Source: Nilaparvata lugens (lineage: Eukaryota > Arthropoda > Insecta > Hemiptera > Delphacidae). From it: a stretch of 64,000 bases of DNA. The notes beneath the pieces were generated by a model. The model worked only from the letters and a program-made list of their open reading frames with translations. It was not told the origin of the DNA and searched no databases. This document shows, piece after piece, positions 11,276 to 21,594 of this stretch (position 1 is the stretch's first letter; every line of letters begins with the position of its first letter). Both the position numbers and the translations under genes were made by a program. The stretch is taken from the NCBI RefSeq assembly GCF_014356525.2, contig NC_052505.1:25193432-25257431 (forward strand), written 5' to 3'.

Positions 11276-11858
11276 ATCCGAAAATTAAATAAAAGCTGAA
11301 TCTCTCACCATCGATAGAACCATCTCAGAGGGTCATTCCCCCAAAAGTCCCAAGAAATCCCCCTGGAGCTTTCCCCCAGCCCCCCCAAAGGTGAAAAATG
11401 GTGGTGTTCACGGAAAATCAATTATCTCTGTAACCATTCATCTTAGAAAGTTCCATTATACGTCAATCGATTTTTTACATTATAGGCTACAATATTGGTC
11501 CTTTTAATTTTTTCGATTAAACCTACAGTTTTCTCGATAAAACTATATATATGTCGAAATTTCAGTTTTTTTTATTTGCATTTTTAGTTTTCTTCGATTT
11601 ACTTCTCAGCAAGTGATTTTTTTGGATAAATGAGCTCTCCAAAAAATTTAGCCTCTTTTATTGCGGATCCATTGATGTATATATTCATGTATTTAAGATT
11701 TCATTTGACGCTAAAGGAGGGGAACAGCCGACGCGGCACCGGGCGGCTGAGCCGTCTCACCGTGCTTAACGACTGACTGTTTTTCCGGCGCTATGACGCT
11801 CGCAACTATTCATTTTTTTATTGTATCCAGCATGCGTTGAATCCTCAATTTCAAGTCT
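11276..11858. repeat. left terminal inverted repeat
   Basis: Matches the reverse complement of 17627-18209 nearly base for base from ATCCGAAAATT to the CCTCAATTTCAAGTCT region. It includes a CCCCCAAAAGTCCCAAG segment and a GC-rich block (GACGCGGCACCGGGCGG). Differences are small substitutions and short indels. Confidence 0.9.
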
Positions 11859-11964
11859 AAAACCCCTGTATCGCCAAATTACCAAGCTTTTGTTAATATT
11901 TTTCAATATTTTACCGTCATTTATATATATAAAATATAAATGTATATATATATATATTATATAT

Positions 11965-11996
<32 letters not shown>

Positions 11997-12448
11997 ATGC
12001 TTTTGGTAATATATATGAAGTGTCAGACTCCATCATATAAGTTTTGTCAGCTTTGGTTCAAATTGTATTAGTTCTTTTGAACTGCCCGTGGGCAGGAATC
12101 ATATGTCTGTAAATCGATTTCAGTTCAACAATGGCCGAGTTCAACATGACCAGTTTAACAATTTTGTGATCGAGTGTTAGAATATTAGTCGGTACGTTCG
12201 TGTCTTTGCTCTTTAGTTTTTTAATAAGTGGAATAGTCCTGCATTGAAGAATAACTTATGTGTCATTAATTGTGTGATTCAATTTGATTCATAATTATTA
12301 TTATAATTTATTTCTATACAAAATTATTTGCTATTTGAAAAATGTATTATACGAGGGTTAGTCGGTCTGTTCGAAGACTCTCCATTTAAAACTCAATAAT
12401 TATTTTTTTGTCTCTGTTACTGAATTATTCTTCAATTATTAATAGGAA

Positions 12449-13410
12449 ATGATGAATGGAAAAACTAGTCCATTGTGTGTTTTTTGTGATAAAGAACTTC
12501 AGAGCGACGTGGTTGTCGTGGAAAAAGGATTGAAATTGATAATTGAGGTGAGTCTACAACTCAATGATGGTATTAATAATAAGTTGAATGGATTCACTAG
12601 TATCTCTGTTCATAAAACTTGCAGGCAGAGATATACTCATCCATCAAGGATTCAATCTGTATTAAGAGAGAAAGAAAAACATGTAAATAATCCTCCATTG
12701 TGTCCATTGAAATGTTTGGACAATGAATTTAATTTCAAAAATGATTGTTTCTTGTGTGAAAACCCAGCTATTTTCGATCCTAAAACTCCGCATTATCGTC
12801 GAAAATCTGTACATTTGGTTTCGACTTTAGAGATAAGAGATAATTTATTTAAAAAATGTGATGAACGGAATGATGATTGGGGTAGGAAAGTTAAAAGTAA
12901 ACTTCTTAATGTGACAGATCTTGTAGCACCCGAAGCTCGTTATCATAGAAATTGCTTTAACGATTTCTATAGAGGTTCTCAAGGTAGCAATAGTGTAGGG
13001 AGACCAAGTATCACTGGTGAGGGGTTCATCAAACTTTGTGAGTATATAGAAAAAAGTGATGAGTGTCAGTTTACTGTGGATGAGCTACAGGGTAAAATGA
13101 TTGAACTTTCCAATGGTAAGGAGAATTATTCTCAAAAATATTTCAGAGAAGTTCTGACAGATCACTTCAAGAATCGCCTGCATTTTTCAAAACTGGGGGA
13201 AAAGTGAACATATTGAGCTCTTCATATACAACAAAAGAAATAATTGAGAGAATTACTGGTGGTAAATACAGAGATCATGAAGAAGAACGAATGAGGATAG
13301 TTCTATCTGCAGCTGATATCATGAAGAAGATATTCAGAAAATGCAGTACGAGTCGAATCAGTATCCCAGTATGGAGGATATAAAATCTGGAGGCGAAAAT
13401 TTGATTCCTG
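12449..13410 (+). pseudogene. transposon protein, Cys-rich N-terminal region
   Basis: The ATG at 12449 (with GAAATG context at 12446) opens 252 codons. Cysteine motifs include CVFCDKEL near the start, VHKTCRQRYTHP, CFLCENPAIF, and ARYHRNCFNDFYRGSQG, spaced like a zinc-binding region. The C-terminal part has KLCEYIEKSDECQFTVDEL, a segment I know from the repeated protein family present in many invertebrate genomes. After a frame change near 13200 the protein sense continues (EEERMRIVLSAADIMKK) to a good donor, CCTG|GTATGT at 13411. It probably mediates DNA binding for the transposase downstream. Confidence 0.6.
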
Positions 13411-13687
13411 GTATGTACAAAAGTTTGATTTCATTTGTTCATTTTATTCATAAATAGTTAATTCTAATATTTTATTCACTATTTTTTATAACATTTTTCT
13501 GATAGTATTGCCCACATGAGCTATAGGCTGAATTTTTGAAAGTAATTTGAAGTTTTAATCCAATTCTGAGAATAATACTAAAGAATTTTACTGGAGAATA
13601 ATTTTTCATTTTATTTTTAGCCAAATATTTCTAACTCGAGTGTGTTTCAGTTATATAATACCAAATACATTGTTGGTCATGTTACAG
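13411..13687 (+). other. candidate intron in transposon gene
   Basis: Donor GTATGT at 13411 and acceptor TGTTACAG ending at 13687 enclose an AT-rich, stop-rich stretch. Coding sense appears on both sides. Confidence 0.5.
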
Positions 13688-15641
13688 GCAGTCTCAGAAC
13701 TTTTACAGCCAGACTTTTGTAAAAGAAAAAGACATCATGTGAGAAAACCATTTTAAGAAAATGTGCTGTATTGAACCACGCAATAGTTTCTTCCATAAGG
13801 CCAAGAACATTCATATCTCCAATTCTTATTGCTTTCGGACTGACTATTCACAGACTTTATGGATCGAAACATCTAATTGATTTACTGTCAGCAATGGGAG
13901 TCAGTGCATCGTATAATGAAGTTACGATTTATATGAACTCACTAATAAATGCAGGTTCACCAGAAATAAATAATGAAGCATTCATCCAGTACGTATTTGA
14001 CAATGCTGATGTCAATGTAAGGACATTGGATGGATTGAATACTTTTCATGCAATGGGTGGAATACAATGTATAACACCAATTTCTTGTATTGAAACTCAA
14101 GTGAAGGTGCAACGTTTCAAATCGGGAGCATTCAACTGCGAGACAATTCGAGAACTCTCCTATGCCAAGAGAAAATCCAAGAGTGGACTCTCAAAAATTT
14201 CAATCGAAGATGTAGGGTCATTTTTTCCTTCTGAATGTAATATTGAACTTGATTATCTCATGTTTCCAACTAATATTTTATGGCTAGCTGGATCAAGTAT
14301 TCAACCTGGGTAGAATGGCTTTATGACGTCTATGAAAAGTAAGGAAAGAAACTGTGAGACCACATACGTTTTAGGACTACCTTTCATCAATCTGAGCCCT
14401 AGCAATCCATCAACAATTTTCAGTGCACTCTCGTTTGCATCAGAACAATGCCGGAAAAGGAATAGCTCTTGTATAGTGACTTTTGATCAACCATTGTTTC
14501 TTAAGGCATCAGAAATTATAGCTTCTGCCGAACAAGATAGTGACTTGGCGAGGATTGCAGTAAGGCTTGGAGGTTTCCATCTATTGATGTCTTTTCTAGC
14601 ATCAATAGGGAAAATAATGGAGGGCAGTGGTTTGGAAGAGCTGTGGGCCACTGTGTATGGGCAATCCACAATTAATCACATGTTAAATGGACATTCTTAT
14701 GCAAGATGTGTGAGAGCTTATAATCTGACTGCCGCTGCTCTACTAAATGTAATGAAGGACAGTTTTCCAGATGTGAAAGAATTGCTCGATTCTTTAGAAA
14801 AAAATTCAACTTCTTAGAAATGAGAGGAGGAATCAGATATTCTTCAAGAAGCAGATGTCATTGAAGTCTTGAGGAAGGTGAATGAATGCTTCAATCACAT
14901 AAAATCCTTGAGCAGGACAACAAGGCTGTGGGTGAATCTTATGAAGTGCATCGATCTTATCATGAAATTCATTTTTGCTGAGCGTACAGGGAATTGGGAC
15001 TTGCATATAGCACTACTGTAGAGATGCTGCCATATTTTCATGCTGCAGGACATCTACCATATGCCAAGTCAGCTCAACTTTACGTTCAAAACATGACAAA
15101 AATAGAATCAAAACTTTCTACAACAGATTTAAGAATTTCAAAGAAAATGTTTTTTCACTGTTCGACGAAAAAAGGCATATTAGTCAGGAACATGGACCGA
15201 TATGTGCATAGAGCAGAATGTGATGCGACCAATGAAAGCTGTTGGTGGTCTCACTCATGGTAGGGGTATAACCAGCAGCACTCTCTCCAAATAGATTGTG
15301 GGTACACCCTACTTTCTCAAAGAACACGAGGCAATCGAAGACTTTCTCGGGACTTCTATACAATACAACGAGCAGCACGCAGAATTAAGAGAGTCGAGGA
15401 AGCTGATAGATTCACGAGATTTGAATAAATTCACAACTTGGCTGAATCAACAAAATCCATTTGCGCAGCTCTCCGGTGAACTTGTGTCATTGGCAACTGG
15501 TTTTGTTTGTGATGACTCGGTTAATTGTGATCAGGCTTATGAAATAGGGCTCAGAACTTTGAAGAGAATCGAAGGAAAAACTTTTGGAGAGCTCATATTG
15601 CACAGAAAGGACATGGTAAAAACCCAAAATGAATAAAAAAA
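13688..15641 (+). pseudogene. transposon protein, probable DDE-type transposase core
   Basis: Two long frames (13771-14313 and 14323-14817) and two shorter ones form one protein broken by frame changes. Recognisable blocks are SSIRPRTFISPILIAFGLTI, then YVFDNADVNVRTLDGLNTFH (candidate first catalytic Asp), YVLGLPFINLSPSNPSTIF, IVTFDQPLFLKASEI (candidate second Asp), RLGGFHLLMSFLASIGKIM, and YFHAAGHLPYAKSAQLYVQN. These occur in the same order in a repeated invertebrate protein family. I infer a transposase from the TIRs and acidic motifs; the third acidic residue was not identified. Breaks at 14313, 14817 and about 15250 make this copy non-functional. Confidence 0.6.
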
Positions 15642-17062
15642 GTGAAATGTCGATCTAAAGAAGTTTTTGTGAACTCACAACAGCTCTTTAATCGCATATT
15701 GTGTGTTTGTGACAGTCCAACAAAATTGAAAATGTATTTAGAATACGATCTCTCATCCCTCCCACCATCTATATTCGACGATTTCACGCTTCGGAAGGGC
15801 ACAAAATCCTCAGCAATGAAGATATTTGAGGAAGGTATTGTGATTGGAATGAGTTTCAATAATCCTTATTATGTTTTGGATGGAGGTCATCTGCTTCATC
15901 ATGTGATTTGGACAAAAAATTCAACGTATGGAGAAATCTTGAAAACTTATAACCGGTATGTGAATGAAAAATATGGTAGAAATGTTGTGATTGTTTTTGA
16001 CGGCTATCCTGATGAACCAACCACGAAAAATGAGGAGCAGAATCGAAGGTCAAAATCTTCATGCGATATCCGTTTCGAAAGAAACACAGTATCTGTCATT
16101 CCAAAGGAAAACTTTTTAGGAAACAAGAACAATAAGAAACGCTTTTCAGATTATCTGCAGTTGGAGCTACAAGAGCATGGTTTGAGAGTGGTCAAAGCGC
16201 TGGACGACGCCGATTTAGACATTGGAACAACAGCAATCAATGAAATCAGACCTGATTGTGAAGTAGTAGTTGTGAGCTCAGACACTGATGTCATTATGCT
16301 TCTAATTGCATTGGCCCCTGCTTCAGGAAGCAATATATTTTTCCAAAAAGAGAATGGTTCATCTGTAATGAATTATTCAATAGACACATTGATTGATAGA
16401 TTTAAAAATTCAAGGAAAGCTCTTCTTTTTGCTCACGCCGTGACTGGTTGTGATACCACATATTCATTTTTTTGTGTAGGTAAGCTGAGAGCAATGGAGA
16501 TGTTAAAATCAGCTGAAATACTCGAATCAACAGAGATTTTTCTGAGAGAAAATTCATTGAAGGAGGAATTGATTTTGGCAGGTGAGAAATTTGTTCTGAA
16601 ATTGTATAAATTGAACAAATTTCCCTCTCTGAATGAAGCTCGATACTACAAATTTCTGGCTCTTACTAAAAAGAGTTCATTGAAAAGTGACTTCAATCTT
16701 CCCAAGCTGCCACCAACCACAGAAGCTTGCCACCAGCACCTCTTGCGAGTATATTTACAAGTCCAAAGATGGTTGGAAATAGACTCTCTGCCACGGATTG
16801 GGGATGGAAAGTTGAGAACGTGAGGCAGCTTGGAATTAACAAGAAATCCTTAAAGCCAGTAGTTTCAATAAAACAATTTGTGCCCGAAGAGATTCTCCAT
16901 TAATGCTCTTGCGCTTGTAAAAATGAATGTGGCAAGCATTGTGGTTGCAGAAGAGCAGCCATGATTTGTACTGCTATGTGTGAAAATTGTAATGGACTCT
17001 CATGCTCGAATTCAGCAATCTGCCCTGAAGAAGAAAGTATGGATGCGTATTCAACAGCATAA
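15642..17062 (+). pseudogene. transposon protein, PIN/XPG-like domain and Cys-rich tail
   Basis: The 393-codon frame 15642-16823 carries acidic motifs resembling PIN/XPG-type nucleases: VIVFDGYPDEPTTK (Asp 120), the ALDDADLDIG cluster (Asp 188/189/191/193), VVSSDTDVIMLL (Asp 214/216) and AVTGCDTTYSFF (Asp 271). After a frame change near 16.8 kb the sense continues as CACKNECGKHCGCRRAA and CTAMCENCNGLSC, a CXC-like Cys-rich tail that ends at a TAA near 17060. Domain order suggests one long fusion with the transposase core, or a second protein of the same element. Catalysis is unproven; the likely role is in element excision or repair. Confidence 0.55.
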
Positions 17063-17626
17063 ATGGAATAGATGTGTATATAATGTATAATAGTGTATGA
17101 TAATGCATAATATGTGTGTAAAAATGTATATATTGTAGATATTGACATAGAGGTAGGGTAGATGGCTAAACAATGAACATTTCTAGGGCGGGAGGTGGGT
17201 CCGTGATGCTGATCAGCTCGTATTATCATGTGATAATTACTAGCAAAAGCTGCCGGTTAGGTCAGTCCGGAACACGGCGGGTCCATAGGTGGTGGATGAT
17301 GGAGAAACTCTTACAATTCCATAAAGAGTTAGGGAACAAATAATATCCCCCCGAACCAAAACTGACAAAACTCATATGATGTAGGAGAACTTAATATATT
17401 ATCAAAAGCATTATAGTATTTATTCATATTTATTTTTAGTAGTAGAGTATTATAATATGTAATCAAAAGCTTGGTCATTCGACAATATGGGTGTTTGTGA
17501 TACAGTAGTATATTATTGTGATAGTCACATATTGAAAATGCATGTCATTATTGGTATTCCAACTGGCGAAGAAAGCTTGATTTACATCATCAATTTGGTT
17601 GAATATTTAAAATTCCAATATTTGGA
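17063..17626. other. transposon 3' non-coding region
   Basis: Spacer between the Cys-rich tail stop and the right TIR. It includes short GTATAATG-like repeats (17.07-17.11 kb) and a GGCGGGAGGTGGGTCCG-type GC-richer patch. No gene seen. Confidence 0.5.
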
Positions 17627-18209
17627 AGACTTGAAATTGAGGATTCAACGCAAGCTGGATACAATAAAAAAATTAATAGTTGCGAGCGTCATAGCCGGAA
17701 AAGCAGTCAGTCGTTAAGCACGGTGAGACGGCTCAGCCAGCCGCTCGGTGCCGCGTCGGCTGTTCCCCTCCTTCAGCGTCAAATGATATCTTACATGAAT
17801 ATATACATCAATGGATCCGCAATAAAGAGGCTAAATTTTTTGGAGAGCTCATTTATCCAAAAAAATCACTTGCTGAGAAGTAAATCGAAGAAAACTAAAA
17901 ATGCAAATAAAAAAAACTGAAATTTCGACATATATATAGTTTTATCGAGAAAACTGTAGGTTTAATCGAAAAAATGAAAAGGACCAATATTGTAGCCTAT
18001 AATGTAACAAATCGATTGACGTATAATGGGACTTTCTAAGATGAATTGTTACAGAGATAATTGATTTTCTGTGAACACCTGCATTTTCGAACTTTAAGGG
18101 GTGCTGGGGGATGAAGCTCCAGGGGGATTTCTTGGGACTTTTGGGGGAATGACCCTCTGGGATGGTTCTATCGATGGTGAGAGATTCAGCTTTTATTTAA
18201 TTTTCGGAT
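17627..18209. repeat. right terminal inverted repeat
   Basis: Inverted partner of 11276-11858. Short open frames inside it (17.49-17.92 kb) are by-products of the repeat. Confidence 0.9.
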
Positions 18210-18413
18210 TGAAAAAACCTTTATTGACTGGACTATAAACATACTGAACATTATTATTTACACAGTCTTACAGTAGCGCTCGTAGAGTAAACATCTTAGT
18301 AGTTTAGTTTCACCGTAGTGATAGTTTTCAAAACAATCATCGTTCATCAATAAGTGGGTCACTGGAACATAACCATACAGCAGCTATCTTCATATGTCAT
18401 CGTCGTCGGATAG
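18210..18413 (+). promoter_or_regulatory. LINE leader, presumed 5' UTR and internal promoter
   Basis: About 200 bp of non-coding sequence lies between the transposon TIR and the ORF1 start codon. LINEs of this type normally have an internal promoter here. No specific motif was identified. Confidence 0.35.
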
Positions 18414-19682
18414 ATGAGGTCACCAACCAAACCACCGGATGGACTGATCCCGCAATTCGAGGAGGAGGAAGAAGAGGATAACTTTCCAGGGAACCAAGGA
18501 CTCAAAGTACGAGAACAACCAGATAAAATGGAAACTGTTGAACAATTATTGCTGAGTGAATTCAACACAGACATAATGAACATGAAGAGTATCTCTTCGG
18601 AATTCAAGGAATGGGCTTCGTCAGAATTTAAAAAAAAAACAAGGTTTCCAGAGCCGAATATGATAATTTCTTAGAATTAGTTCAAAAATTAGCATTGGTA
18701 ATCGTGAAAGTAGAAACGAGAGCAGTTACTATTAGCCAAATAAGTGATACTTTAGGGCATCCGAAAATTCATGACTCATTACAGGACATAAGCAAATCTG
18801 TTCAGGAAATTAAAAATAAAGACAGGCCTATTACTTACGCAGACATGATACAACTACCGAAAAAAGCTACTTCAAGCGATCCCCAGTCCAATAATCAAGT
18901 CAGGAAAATCCTTCCAAAAGAACAGGTAGTCTTAATTAAACCCTCAAATTCCACCGGTAATGAGAAACAAGACAGTGAAAAAATAAAAGGAACACTGAAA
19001 ACCAACATCGCGAGAAAGGATAACATTAAAATAAAAAGACAGTACCCGTTAGAGGAGGAGGTTTACTCATTGTTCTGGATTCTCTAGAGGACAAAAAGAA
19101 ATTATTGAAGAATAAAGCTGTAATAATGATCAAATCAAGATAACTGAGCCCCAAAATAAAAAACCCAGGATAATTGTTTATGATGTTCCATCTGATCTCA
19201 CTAACAAAGAGGTAACTGAAGAAATATATAACAAAAATTTTGTCAATTCAGGAATAGAAAAACAAAAATTTGAAGAAGGTTGCAAGCCATCATTCAAATT
19301 AGGGCCGAAAAACAAGGATTCCGTGCATTGGGTAGTAGAATGTGAACCCGAAATTAGGAAAGCAATAATTAATAAGAAAAAAATATTTATAGATATGACA
19401 TCATGTAGAGTTAATGATTACCATGCAGTGCAAAGGTGCTATAAATGTCAAGTCTATGGGCACATCACAAAACATTGTAAAAAGGAAGAAGATATCTGTG
19501 GTCATTGCTCCATCACAGGGCACAACATCAAAACCTGCCCTTCAATCGATAAACCTCCAGTATGTTTTAACTGCAAAAGAGCTGATAAACCCTCAGACCA
19601 CAAAGTAAACTATCTAAAGTGTCCCAGCTATGTGAAAGCATTGCAACAATCAATTGATCGAACAAATTATGGAAGTGCTTAA
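18414..19682 (+). pseudogene. LINE ORF1 with three zinc knuckles, frameshifted
   Basis: The ATG-like start near 18414 is followed by an acidic N-terminus (FEEEEEEDN). The reading sense then passes through changes of frame near 18630 (A-rich run), 19055 (GAGGAGGAGG run) and 19120-19135. The middle has GGLLIVLDSLEDKKKLL, then RIIVYDVPSDLTNKEVTEEI, a gag-like RNA-binding region. The C-terminus has three knuckles: CYKCQVYGHITKHC, CGHCSITGHNIKTC and a CFNCKRAD...H...C form. This layout is the usual nucleic-acid-binding ORF1 of jockey/I/R1-type LINEs. The three frame changes mean either decay or homopolymer sequencing errors. The stop TAA at 19680-19682 overlaps the next ORF. Confidence 0.75.
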
Positions 19683-21591
19683 AAAGATTAAAAATAGAAT
19701 TTCCAGCTCAAAATCATCAAATAAATTCACAGCATCAAATATAAAAATAGATATTCAAGATTTCCTATCATCTATTAAAAAAACAGAATTAATAAAACAG
19801 TCAGCGAAAAGTAGGACGTCTTTGATTTTCAGCTTTGGTCAATATACAGATTTTAATTTATCATTAGCTCGCTGGAATAAAAATTGTTTACGTATTTCAG
19901 AAGGCGTTGCACATTCAATCAAGAAGAAAACGCTGAGTCAAGATGAATACAATAGCTTACCTACTGTTTATTTACGGAACGTAAATAATAGCTCAATTCG
20001 TTTTCATCTTGTTAAAAATTCATTGACATTGATATTAGCGCAAAATAATAACAATGAGGCTCAATTAGGTATCCGTGACCTCTTACTGGTAATAGACGAA
20101 TATGCATCGATAAATAAATACAACATTACGATTGGAATAGATTCTTTTGATATTGACTCCGAGTTTACATGCTTGGACATTTTAAGTTTAGTAATTAAAA
20201 CTAAAAACCTGAATTATGTATTCTATTACAGAGGAATAAACAATCTAAAGTTCTTGGATATACCACATGAAAACGATGGCTCTGAAGATTGTCCAAAAGG
20301 ATACCTACCGTATGATTCTATTCTTTATGCTTATTTGAACAGTATGATAGAACTCAGGAACTTTATTCAACAGTATGATGTTCTGAATGCGGATTTATAT
20401 AGGGGAGTACTATCATCACTGAATAGTAATATCTCTTCTTCAGCAGCATGTATTCAAGAGATAAGGCGAAACGAGATGAACATCTACGACAATCGACTTA
20501 AGACTTTCCTGTGGCCGACATCCACTACATATCGAATGGGCTTCTGTTTAGAAAATGAAGGAAAATACGTACCCTACAATGAAACAACAAAGTCATTCTT
20601 AACTAAGGAAAAGTATATTCTAGTCAGTAGAGACACCCAAATCATGCTGAATGCTGAGCTGCTGAAGAATATTCTAAAAGTTGACATCACAAATTGTAAG
20701 ATGCCAAAAATAACTTGGATGGATGGAGTTCCAGGGTGTGGTAAAACTCACTTTATCCTTCAGCAACATACACCAGGTAAAGATCTCATTTTGTGTCAGA
20801 CAAGAGCTGGAATAAATGAAATTAGGCAAGAGGTGAATAGAATTCACAAAAATAAATATGAAAGAATAATTAAACAGGATTATAGAACAGTTTCATCTTT
20901 TATAATAAACGGATCAAAAAAGCAGTACAAACGTGTTTTCATAGATGAAGCAGTATTAATGCATGCAGGTTTCGTGGGATTTGTCTCATCTCTCGCTGGT
21001 GCTTCTGAGATTATTCTGCTAGGAGATTCAAACCAAATACCTTACATAGAGAGAAGTAAATTAACAGCTGAATGGTCACACATTTCATCTCTCTGTGAGA
21101 AGAGAATCCATCAAACAGTAACTAGAAGGTGTCCAATAGACGTCTGCTACATCCTTTCCAGCTACTACCAGGACATTGGTACGAAAAATGAGGTCCTGTT
21201 ATCCGTCAGACCTCCAATAACAAATGGAGAACTTGGACCACTTGAACCTAACACTCTGATTCTTACATTCACTCAGCTCGAGAAGAAAACAGTGCTAGAA
21301 GAGCTGCAATCAAAACTTCACCCTTCAGTTAAAGTCCATACAATTCATGAAGCACAGGGCTTAACTCACAAGAATGTAGTTCTGATAAGGAACAATAAAA
21401 AACAACTTGGAATATATAACAGCACACAACATGTAATAGTAGCAATGAGCAGACACACACAAACCTTCAGATATATCACAACAGGGCAAGAAGATTTAGT
21501 GCTGACCCTAATTCGAAAACTAAAGGATGTTAGTGAAGAGTTTCTCTTAAGCTGGAATGAAGAAACATGGAAGGGATTAATGAGAGTTTAA
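19669..21591 (+). CDS. SF1 viral-type RNA helicase ORF within a LINE
   Basis: An uninterrupted frame runs from the first ATG at 19669 (the open frame begins at 19636) to TAA at 21589-21591, about 640 codons. Residues below count from codon 19654. The C-terminal 290 residues carry the full motif set of superfamily-1 helicases of plus-strand RNA viruses: I GVPGCGKTH (358-366), Ia DLILCQTRAG, II IDEAV (Asp431, Glu432), III LLGDSNQIPY (455-464), IV-like RRCPIDVCY, V VHTIHEAQG (561-569) and VI VAMSRHT (596-602). Walker A Lys and Walker B Asp-Glu are intact, so ATPase activity is plausible. The first 340 residues match nothing I recognise. It overlaps the ORF1 end by 14 bases. Viral capture by insect LINEs has been reported; this placement before the endonuclease seems different. 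Confidence 0.85.
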   Translation: MEVLKKIKNRISSSKSSNKFTASNIKIDIQDFLSSIKKTELIKQSAKSRTSLIFSFGQYTDFNLSLARWNKNCLRISEGVAHSIKKKTLSQDEYNSLPTVYLRNVNNSSIRFHLVKNSLTLILAQNNNNEAQLGIRDLLLVIDEYASINKYNITIGIDSFDIDSEFTCLDILSLVIKTKNLNYVFYYRGINNLKFLDIPHENDGSEDCPKGYLPYDSILYAYLNSMIELRNFIQQYDVLNADLYRGVLSSLNSNISSSAACIQEIRRNEMNIYDNRLKTFLWPTSTTYRMGFCLENEGKYVPYNETTKSFLTKEKYILVSRDTQIMLNAELLKNILKVDITNCKMPKITWMDGVPGCGKTHFILQQHTPGKDLILCQTRAGINEIRQEVNRIHKNKYERIIKQDYRTVSSFIINGSKKQYKRVFIDEAVLMHAGFVGFVSSLAGASEIILLGDSNQIPYIERSKLTAEWSHISSLCEKRIHQTVTRRCPIDVCYILSSYYQDIGTKNEVLLSVRPPITNGELGPLEPNTLILTFTQLEKKTVLEELQSKLHPSVKVHTIHEAQGLTHKNVVLIRNNKKQLGIYNSTQHVIVAMSRHTQTFRYITTGQEDLVLTLIRKLKDVSEEFLLSWNEETWKGLMRV

Positions 21592-21594
21592 ATA

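Larger units (their letters stand above)
11276..18209 (+). mobile_element. DNA transposon with 583-bp TIRs, Academ-like
   Basis: A 6.9-kb unit is bounded by long inverted repeats whose outer ends read ATCCGAAAATTAAATAAAAG. Inside are plus-strand genes typical of a family of repeated animal proteins: a Cys-rich N-terminus, a core with the Asp-bearing FDNADVN and TFDQPLF motifs, a PIN/XPG-like domain and a Cys-rich tail. A DDE-type transposase with an XPG-like nuclease is my recollection of the AcademX lineage, hence the name; the superfamily is not proven. If the terminus is CGAAAATT, the flanking 4 bp are GATC (left) and GATT (right), a possible short target duplication with one mismatch. Frameshifts indicate an inactive copy. 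Confidence 0.6.

Noticed and set aside
17487..17920. Two short open frames near the right TIR
   Set aside because: The second lies within the inverted repeat and the first runs into it. No motif and no splice support.
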